DNA of 10,350 bases from SOIV01 sp964435925 (lineage in GTDB: Bacteria > Acidobacteriota > Aminicenantia > Aminicenantales > Aminicenantaceae): assembly GCA_964435925.1 (NCBI GenBank), contig CAYTBG010000095.1, positions 1 through 10,350 of the forward strand, read 5' to 3'. Below are positions 5,728 to 10,350 of the stretch, piece after piece; the first letter of the stretch is position 1, and every line of letters starts with the position of its first letter. The notes beneath the pieces are model-generated. The model was not told where the DNA came from. It was given only the letters and a program-made list of their open reading frames with translations, and searched no databases. The position numbers and the translations under genes were made by a program.

Positions 5728-7917
5728 ATGGCAAAGAACATAGGACGCTATGACCCATCTCATCCCCATGCAGGAAAACTCGTGGAAAAGATTTCCAGAC
5801 CTGTTGTGAGAGCTGCAGGCGCTGCACTGAAATTCTACGATAAAAAAAGCCGTTATGCGATGCTGAAGGGCCAGGAAATGCGTGAGAGCCTTAGTCGAGG
5901 AAAATCTGTGTATCTGGTTGGCATTGGCCCAAGCGGGCACAACTCGACCGCAGCGCTCGCTGAGGTCTCTGCGAAAGATGGGATACGGCCTATCTTCAAT
6001 AACGAGGAGGAGAGGTATACCGGAATCAGACACGAAGACAGGTTTCCAGAGAACTCATTAAAAGAGGTTCTCGGCCTTCTCGAGAAAATGGGGGTGAAGC
6101 CTGCCGATGTCCTTGCCGTTGTCGGATCCTGGGATTACCTGGCAGGAATCTCTACGGGCTTTCGAGTTGCTGTAGAGGAAGCACCTGTCAGCTTTAATCT
6201 GGCACGCAGGTCCGCCTCTCCGCAAATGAATCTTTGGCATTTCCTGGAGGCGCTCAAAGCTCCTGGTCAGCTCAAGAGCTTTTTTAAGACTAAGAAGAGG
6301 GTGCCAGTCGTTGGTTTGCGTCACCACGACAACCACGCTTACTTTCCGTATGCAGTGTCGCCGTTTGCTGGGAGTCCGGAACCGACCATAATTGTCGTCA
6401 TAGATGGTTTTGGGGACGATGGTGCAATGTCCACCTATGTAGCCAAGCGGGGAAAAGTAGAGCTCATGCAGAACTTCCACAATTTATTTGATTCGTTAGG
6501 ATTCCTTTACGCTGTAATCAGTTCTACACAGGGGGGATGGACAACCCTTAGCAGTGAGGGACGGTTTATGGGAGCCAGCGCTTGGGGGGACACAAATCGT
6601 CTCACGAACCCCTATTACAAGCGATTGCGGCAGATCCTGTACTTTGGCTCCGATGGTCAGGTATGCGTAAATCGATCGCTTATCAACTACCATCGACTGG
6701 GGCAACTGAAGCCATATGGCAAGCGGCTCGTGGAAATCATTGGCGAACCGATTCCTGCAGAGAAAATGTGGAATCCTGGTACGGTTCTGAAAATCGACGA
6801 TATCGAGCTCGCCGAGGTTACACAAGAACGGGTTGACAAGGCCGCAGCGCTCCAGATGGTGTTTGAAGATGCGCTGTTCCATATGGTTGACTATCTCATT
6901 CAGCGCACCGCTAGTCGCCAACTTGTGTTCAGCGGGGGGACATCGCTCAACTGTGTTGCCAACATGAACTTGCTGGAGAACTTCGACGAAGCCTACTATC
7001 TCCGAAACCTCAGACAAAAGAATACGAGGCTTCATCTTTGGGTTCCACCAAATCCAAGCGACACGGGCGCTGCGATGGGAGCCTGCTACAATTTTGCCCT
7101 GAGTCATGGGGCTTCTCTGGGTCCACCTATGAAGCACGCTTTTATATGTGGCAGTGCTCCGTCCAACGGAAGGATAGAGAACGCCATCTCGGAAGCAGAT
7201 GATACCAAAAGTATAGAGTTAGGAAATATTAATGACCCAAAAGAGCGAGATAGAATTGCTGATATAGTAGCAAACATTATTGCGCACGATGGAGTACTTG
7301 GCCTGTTTCAGGGGGCTAGCGAAACGGGGCCGCGTGCTCTAGGTCATCGGACGATTCTTGCTAATCCATGCAATCCAGAAACTCTGAAGACACTCAATAC
7401 ATACGTAAAATATAGAGAGAGCTTTCGTCCGTTAGCTCCGATGCTTACTCTGGAAGAAGCGAAGAGACTTTACTACTTGTCCGATGGGGCATCTGACGAT
7501 GACTACAACGCCTACAATTACATGGTGCTTACTGTCAAGGCCAAGGAAGAGTGTTATGGTTTGGTACCTGCAGTCATTCACAGGGATGGTACGAGCCGTA
7601 TCCAGATTGTGCGGAAGGAAGTAGACCCATTTTCTTATGCCATCTTGAAGGCGATAGGGCGTCGATTGGGCGCGGAGGTAGCTGTCAATACGTCATTAAA
7701 TGTAGGAACTCCCATTGTGCAGACGCCTGCCCAAGCTATCAGTGCTTTGCACCGGTCCCGTGGAATGACTGGCTTGTTGCTGGTTGGCGAGAATGGAAAA
7801 GCGCATCTTGTCTGGCATAATATCGCCAAGCCACCCAAAGATGCTGGGCGTCGGTTGATGCAGTGGATCCGGGAGTGTCGTAAAACAGAAAAAACAGAAG
7901 GGCAAATTAACGCCTAA
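5728..7917 (+). CDS. NodU/TobZ-type O-carbamoyltransferase
   Basis: The enzyme should transfer a carbamoyl group from carbamoyl phosphate, via carbamoyl-adenylate, to a hydroxyl of a sugar or antibiotic. The Kae1-like N-terminal domain starts near residue 61: VYLVGIGPSGHNSTAAL, EEERYTGIRHEDRFP (about 93-107), the metal-site block H199-H-D-N-H-A, and VVIDGFGDDGA. The YrdC-like C-terminal domain has GVLGLFQGASETGPRALGHR (GPRALGHR at 534-541), YRESFRPLAPM, HRDGTSRIQ and NTSLN at 654-658, all family hallmarks. With 729 residues it is longer than the usual 570-620, partly because of about 60 extra N-terminal residues. ATG 5728 is preferred over GTG 5725 because AAGGAGG (5714-5720) is then seven bases away. 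The gene appears intact. It is more GC-rich than its neighbours (the bases 6061-6120 are 33/60 G+C), which points to recent acquisition. It follows the Pho-box-like array and is the last gene of the putative island. The acceptor is unknown. Confidence 0.93.
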   Translation: MAKNIGRYDPSHPHAGKLVEKISRPVVRAAGAALKFYDKKSRYAMLKGQEMRESLSRGKSVYLVGIGPSGHNSTAALAEVSAKDGIRPIFNNEEERYTGIRHEDRFPENSLKEVLGLLEKMGVKPADVLAVVGSWDYLAGISTGFRVAVEEAPVSFNLARRSASPQMNLWHFLEALKAPGQLKSFFKTKKRVPVVGLRHHDNHAYFPYAVSPFAGSPEPTIIVVIDGFGDDGAMSTYVAKRGKVELMQNFHNLFDSLGFLYAVISSTQGGWTTLSSEGRFMGASAWGDTNRLTNPYYKRLRQILYFGSDGQVCVNRSLINYHRLGQLKPYGKRLVEIIGEPIPAEKMWNPGTVLKIDDIELAEVTQERVDKAAALQMVFEDALFHMVDYLIQRTASRQLVFSGGTSLNCVANMNLLENFDEAYYLRNLRQKNTRLHLWVPPNPSDTGAAMGACYNFALSHGASLGPPMKHAFICGSAPSNGRIENAISEADDTKSIELGNINDPKERDRIADIVANIIAHDGVLGLFQGASETGPRALGHRTILANPCNPETLKTLNTYVKYRESFRPLAPMLTLEEAKRLYYLSDGASDDDYNAYNYMVLTVKAKEECYGLVPAVIHRDGTSRIQIVRKEVDPFSYAILKAIGRRLGAEVAVNTSLNVGTPIVQTPAQAISALHRSRGMTGLLLVGENGKAHLVWHNIAKPPKDAGRRLMQWIRECRKTEKTEGQINA

Positions 7918-7930
7918 AGACGGTAAACAT

Positions 7931-7961
7931 TAGGTCGAAGGTTCAAATCCCCCTGCTGGCT
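7931..7961 (+). repeat. Copy of the tRNA-Thr 3' end, probable attachment-site remnant
   Basis: These 31 bases match the tRNA-Thr 3' end (2195-2225) at 27 positions, in the same orientation, and end with the identical CTGCTGGCT. No acceptor 5' strand, D arm or anticodon arm precedes it, so it is not a tRNA gene. Two of its five T-stem pairs are broken (GAAGG against CCCCC), so it is under no folding constraint. A 3'-end tRNA duplicate downstream of the intact tRNA is the usual footprint of a tyrosine-recombinase element. It starts 13 bases after the carbamoyltransferase stop. Confidence 0.75.
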
Positions 7962-7971
7962 TTTATCTTTT

Positions 7972-8712
7972 CTATTCGAAGGGATTATAAGGTATTTTTT
8001 CATACCCCTTGGGAAGGTTAAAAGTTTTGGCCGGTATATCTTTTTTCTCGACTGATACCACTTCTTCCCGCTCTTGTGTTTCCGTCCCCATCCTGTTCAT
8101 CGAGGATATTGTAAGCACCGGATAGCCTTCTATTTTTTCAAATTCTTCAGAAAGATCCTTTGTGAACGGATTTAGAGAAAGGATTGCACCAGAGAATTTT
8201 TTATAGGCGCTTAAATCAATTCCTAAATCCCTTGAAGTCCAGATTTCCATCTTCATCGGTAGGTTCATCTCCATCATGGAAATTTCCACTTCGACTAAAA
8301 ATTTTTGACATAACCAGCCTCTTATGGCTTGGGTTTCAGCTGTTTCTTTAATTGATGAGGATTTTATTCGCATTACCTCCATCATTTGTTTTGCCTCGGG
8401 AGGGAAAACTTTATCAATTTCGACGGGCAAATGGATTTCAGAATACGTCTTTTTGGAATGGTCGATTGTATAGATTTCATTAAGATCTAGCCTGACGATA
8501 ATTGAGCTTTCTGCTATATCTTCCCTCATTTTGTTTTTTGCTATCCATGTTTTTCCTTCTTCAACTTTTGCGGGTTGGATCTGGCCCATGACGGTGGATT
8601 CCGTGAGTTTGTTCTTTTTAATGAGGATATCTGCTTCTGCCAAGTTAGGGGAGAGGAGCATGGAGAAAGCGAAAAGCGAGGCTATTACGAATATGATATT
8701 TTTCTTTGACAT
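7972..8712 (-). CDS. Periplasmic DUF4412-type protein
   Basis: The 246-residue protein starts with a clear signal peptide: MSKKN, a hydrophobic core (about 5-21), and cleavage probably after AEA at 25-27. The mature part is rich in short beta strands: MGQIQPAKVEEGKTWIAKNKMREDI, IVRLDLNEIYTIDHSKKTYSEI, a central region with one cysteine (GWLCQKF) and PMKMEIWTSRDLGIDLSAYKKF, and FEKIEGYPVLT near 190-200. The order 'metal-free LolA-like sheet; record of a stored value; W.s.dlg.d...y..f; G.pv' matches DUF4412 proteins, periplasmic and of unknown function, distantly LolA/LolB-like. ATG 8712 is supported by AAGGAG eight bases upstream. It ends 10 bases from the tRNA-end repeat and is convergent with the carbamoyltransferase. 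The signal peptide is secure; the family call is from memory. Confidence 0.75.
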   Translation of the reverse strand: MSKKNIIFVIASLFAFSMLLSPNLAEADILIKKNKLTESTVMGQIQPAKVEEGKTWIAKNKMREDIAESSIIVRLDLNEIYTIDHSKKTYSEIHLPVEIDKVFPPEAKQMMEVMRIKSSSIKETAETQAIRGWLCQKFLVEVEISMMEMNLPMKMEIWTSRDLGIDLSAYKKFSGAILSLNPFTKDLSEEFEKIEGYPVLTISSMNRMGTETQEREEVVSVEKKDIPAKTFNLPKGYEKIPYNPFE

Positions 8713-8775
8713 AGGTATTACTCCTTGGCAATTCTTTGTTTAATTTATCTTATTTTTCTCATGAAAGCAATTTTT

Positions 8776-8796
8776 TTGACGTTAAGGTGATGTCAA
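8776..8796. promoter_or_regulatory. Inverted repeat TTGACGT-N7-ATGTCAA, candidate operator
   Basis: Seven-base arms with one mismatch flank a 7-base centre in the 120-base region between the divergent DUF4412 gene and the small RNA promoter. It lies 37 bases upstream of the small RNA -35 box and about 64 bases upstream of the DUF4412 gene, so a dimeric regulator bound here could affect either. No known regulator is recognised. Confidence 0.3.
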
Positions 8797-8832
8797 TTTT
8801 AAATAAATTTTTATTTTAAATCCCGCCAGACA

Positions 8833-8861
8833 TTGACATTTCAATAAATCGTACTTATAAT
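8833..8861 (+). promoter_or_regulatory. Perfect consensus sigma70 promoter of the small RNA
   Basis: TTGACA (8833-8838), a spacer of exactly 17 bases, and TATAAT (8856-8861) match the full consensus at all twelve positions. Initiation is expected at about 8868. No open frame with a ribosome binding site follows, which points to a strongly expressed non-coding RNA. Confidence 0.8.
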
Positions 8862-8867
8862 ACATAT

Positions 8868-8948
8868 GAATCTGCTGGCTGGAGAGGATCCTCCTTAGCC
8901 CCGCTTCCTTTTCCAAACCTTGGCGCCTCGACAGCCAGCTTTTTTTTT
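8868..8948 (+). ncRNA. Unrecognised small RNA of about 80 bases with CCTCCTTA motif
   Basis: The transcript from the consensus promoter would be closed by an 8-bp perfect stem, GCTGGCTG (8874-8881) with CAGCCAGC (8932-8939), followed at once by nine Ts (8940-8948), a textbook intrinsic terminator placed on the whole RNA. Inside are a possible hairpin GGAG (8881-8884)/CTCC (8891-8894), a second one CCAA-ACC-TTGG in 8913-8923, and between them a pyrimidine-rich single-stranded stretch (8895-8912). The segment 8890-8897 is CCTCCTTA, identical to the anti-Shine-Dalgarno end of 16S rRNA, so the RNA could pair with ribosome binding sites. The CTCC arm of the first hairpin would hide part of it. I recognise no Rfam family: it does not fold like 6S, tmRNA or a riboswitch. 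Independent promoter, closed fold and terminator support it; function is inference. Confidence 0.7.
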
Positions 8949-9052
8949 AAGTCTAGCCTTCCTTAGGAACCCATTTCGTAATTTCCTTCAAATAATTAAC
9001 CTGATTTATTCATGAATTATGCCGACACCAATATTTGTTTTCATGTTTTTTT

Positions 9053-9090
9053 GGGGCCATTTTTTTTGGGGCCAGGCCCCATTTTTTTTT
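9053..9090 (+). terminator. GGGGCC-palindrome with T-runs, intrinsic-terminator-like
   Basis: A GGGGCCA (9053-9059) is followed by eight Ts, then a 13-base palindrome GGGGCCAGGCCCC (9068-9080) that folds as a 5-bp GC stem with a 3-base loop, then A and nine Ts (9082-9090). Read on plus it is a strong intrinsic terminator, downstream of the small RNA. On minus it lacks a T-run after the stem, so it would not end the convergent membrane-protein gene. The duplicated GGGGCC half suggests a slipped or dispersed repeat. Confidence 0.5.
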
Positions 9091-9192
9091 GATTCTTGGC
9101 GGGCTCTAGAGATAGGAAACAACACCGCAATATACAAAAAAAATAGATTCAACGGGTCTTTAATTTATTGGATTGCGAGCTCGATAGCAGGT

Positions 9193-10011
9193 TTATTTTG
9201 GCAGGGTAGAGGGTGGGTTCGTTTTGGAATAGTCCAGTTCCGAGCCCAGAAGACTGTGGGGGATAAGATAAACTGCAAGGAGTAGTATCGAAGCTCCCAA
9301 TACCCACCGGCGGGCTGGTTTCCCGCCGCGTCCGGCGATAACAGCCGCTATCCAGCCTATGAAGGCGATGAGCATTTTGTTATCTGTCAAATCAGAGCTA
9401 ATGGGGAATCCTGTCCAGAACTGCCCAAAAGCAAATTTTTGGACCAAGGGGCCAAGAATTAGGCCGCCGACGATCAAGAGACCTATTGTCCAGAGAGCAA
9501 ATTTTCGTGGGTTGCTCTTAGGATCCAGCGCTGCAATACCAGCTCGTGTAGAAAAAAGCATAGCTAGAAACATGATGAGGATGTGGGGAATAAGGATTAC
9601 TGCAGGCACAGGTCCTTTAAAGCGAATAATCACCGGATTTTCGCCGGATAATGAAATTTCATTTCCCTGGGATGATAATATAACCTTATATTCCAGTTTC
9701 CCTGCTGGGGGCTGTTTAGGGAGGCTGGTAATCAATGAATCCTCTCTCCTGACAAAGGGAATTTTAGTCCAGGGATCATCTGTTTTATGTCTTTTGTAGA
9801 TCAAGTGCCCTGCAATTTCTTCATTATCGACTTTAATGGCAATTTCATAATCCTTTATGTTTTCATGACTCCGCTCCAGTTTGTAGGCAATTTCAGAGTC
9901 ATTAATCATGGTCTTCTCTCTGATAGGATATGTTGGTCCTGTTAGCCGCTGATAGATTGCTGACGAGACTGTAATGAGAACGGCGATGACCCAGAATGTT
10001 ATTTTTTTCAT
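9193..10011 (-). CDS. Multi-pass membrane protein of unknown function
   Basis: The 272-residue product begins with a hydrophobic helix (about 3-20, signal anchor or signal peptide). An extracytoplasmic beta-rich domain of about 110 residues follows (ERSHENIKDYEIAIKVDNEE, HLIYKRH, LEYKVILSSQGNEISL), looking like an immunoglobulin-like or carbohydrate-binding sheet. Then come four membrane helices at about 135-158, 171-190, 211-227 and 236-255, with basic RGGKPARR between the last two. No catalytic motif is visible. The ATG at 10011 opens MKKITFWVIA, but only a weak GAGAT-like ribosome binding site precedes it. It is monocistronic as far as the window shows; the nearest minus gene downstream is the DUF4412 gene, 481 bases away with the small RNA between. 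I do not recognise a named family. Confidence 0.8.
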   Translation of the reverse strand: MKKITFWVIAVLITVSSAIYQRLTGPTYPIREKTMINDSEIAYKLERSHENIKDYEIAIKVDNEEIAGHLIYKRHKTDDPWTKIPFVRREDSLITSLPKQPPAGKLEYKVILSSQGNEISLSGENPVIIRFKGPVPAVILIPHILIMFLAMLFSTRAGIAALDPKSNPRKFALWTIGLLIVGGLILGPLVQKFAFGQFWTGFPISSDLTDNKMLIAFIGWIAAVIAGRGGKPARRWVLGASILLLAVYLIPHSLLGSELDYSKTNPPSTLPK

Positions 10012-10350
10012 TTCTATCTCGTGCGTTTATGCTGCTGTTGAATTATTCGAAAGCTTAACATGTTAGCTATGAAAGTTATGCTTTTTGTCTCTTATGTGGT
10101 AAAAATCCAGAAAATTTAAGATCTTGTTTTTTTAATTCCTTTCAATACAAATTTATAACATATTTATCTTATCTCTGAAACAAAAACATTAATAATTCCG
10201 ATTGAAATACTATAATTATTTATATAACGAAAAGGTGGGCTTGATGAATCAAGCCCCTACAAGATAAAAAGGAATGTTTGATGAATCAGACCCAAAATTT
10301 TGATTATGTAAATAATGTGGATTTAATAAATTATATTCTCTAAAAAAAGG
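10012..10350. other. Non-coding end region, upstream of the membrane protein gene
   Basis: No coding frame is supported here. Visible items are a 10-base palindrome TAACATGTTA (10056-10065), 45 bases upstream of the membrane-protein start and a possible operator, and the REP-like repeats at 10237-10293, listed separately. The rest is AT-rich and featureless. Confidence 0.5.
10237..10293. repeat. REP-like inverted repeat plus degenerate second copy
   Basis: GGGCTTGAT (10237-10245) and ATCAAGCCC (10248-10256) are perfect 9-base inverted arms around a 2-base centre, followed by CCTACA-type bases. The core TTGATGAATCA recurs at 10278-10288, 37 bases further on, followed by GACCC, a decayed second unit. 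Short palindromes that end in AGCCCCTAC are common as dispersed repeats in bacterial intergenic DNA, so this may be one of many copies. Confidence 0.55.

Noticed and set aside
7931..7961. A second tRNA gene.
   Set aside because: Only the variable/T-arm/acceptor 3' part exists; upstream sequence is the end of the carbamoyltransferase, and the T stem has two mismatches.
8874..8939. SRP (4.5S) RNA on the minus strand: the reverse complement contains GGAAAAGGAAGC and GGCTAAGG, reminiscent of the SRP domain IV.
   Set aside because: The spacing around GGAA does not match domain IV, and the perfect promoter and the terminal T-run are both on the plus strand. The minus strand would begin in poly-A and has no terminator.
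9019..9285. An 88-residue plus-strand frame with FFWGHFFWGQAPFFF.
   Set aside because: The hydrophobic part is only the T-runs and GGGGCC repeat translated, and the rest is antisense to the membrane protein gene. There is no ribosome binding site.

Overview
The window looks like chromosomal DNA from a Gram-negative-type, AT-rich, probably anaerobic and uncultivated bacterium. The reasons are a bacterial-type tRNA with no encoded CCA, sigma70-like promoters close to the E. coli consensus, clear Shine-Dalgarno sites, a chromosomal Smc gene, a periplasmic DUF4412-type protein, an outer-membrane-barrel-like pseudogene, and two oxygen-sensitive [4Fe-4S] radical SAM genes. The phylum cannot be fixed from the sequence; Aminicenantes or a deltaproteobacterial lineage are guesses.

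Layout. Positions 1-310 (minus) hold the N-terminus of Smc, cut by the window edge. Positions 468-877 (minus) hold a decayed AAA ATPase of the DUF4143/COG1373 type. Positions 1010-1734 (minus) hold a two-gene MNT nucleotidyltransferase/HEPN module with a 4-base overlap. Positions 1735-2091 are empty as far as I can see. A tRNA-Thr(CGT) lies at 2153-2225 (plus).

From the tRNA 3' end to a 31-base copy of that end at 7931-7961 (27 of 31 identical, same orientation) lies a probable genomic island of about 5.7 kb without a visible integrase. It carries, all on plus: an outer-membrane-barrel-like gene interrupted by an in-frame TGA, a radical SAM gene truncated to its N-terminal half, a secreted SRPBCC/START-like protein, a complete HemN/HemW-like radical SAM enzyme, and a complete NodU/TobZ-type O-carbamoyltransferase. 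The carbamoyltransferase is visibly more GC-rich than its neighbours. It is preceded by four TTAACA-type hexamers at exactly 11-base spacing, placed like a Pho box just upstream of a -10 element. These genes could tailor a small molecule or a surface glycan together; that is inference.

Right of the island come a periplasmic DUF4412-type protein (7972-8712, minus), then a divergent unannotated small RNA gene at about 8868-8948 (plus). This RNA gene has a perfect TTGACA-17-TATAAT promoter, an 8-bp closing stem followed by nine Ts, and an internal CCTCCTTA identical to the 16S anti-Shine-Dalgarno sequence. A palindromic terminator-like element follows at 9053-9090, then a multi-pass membrane protein of unknown function (9193-10011, minus). 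The last 339 bases are non-coding with a REP-like inverted repeat.

The items most worth a second look are the small RNA, the Pho-box-like array driving the carbamoyltransferase, and the tRNA-bounded island.
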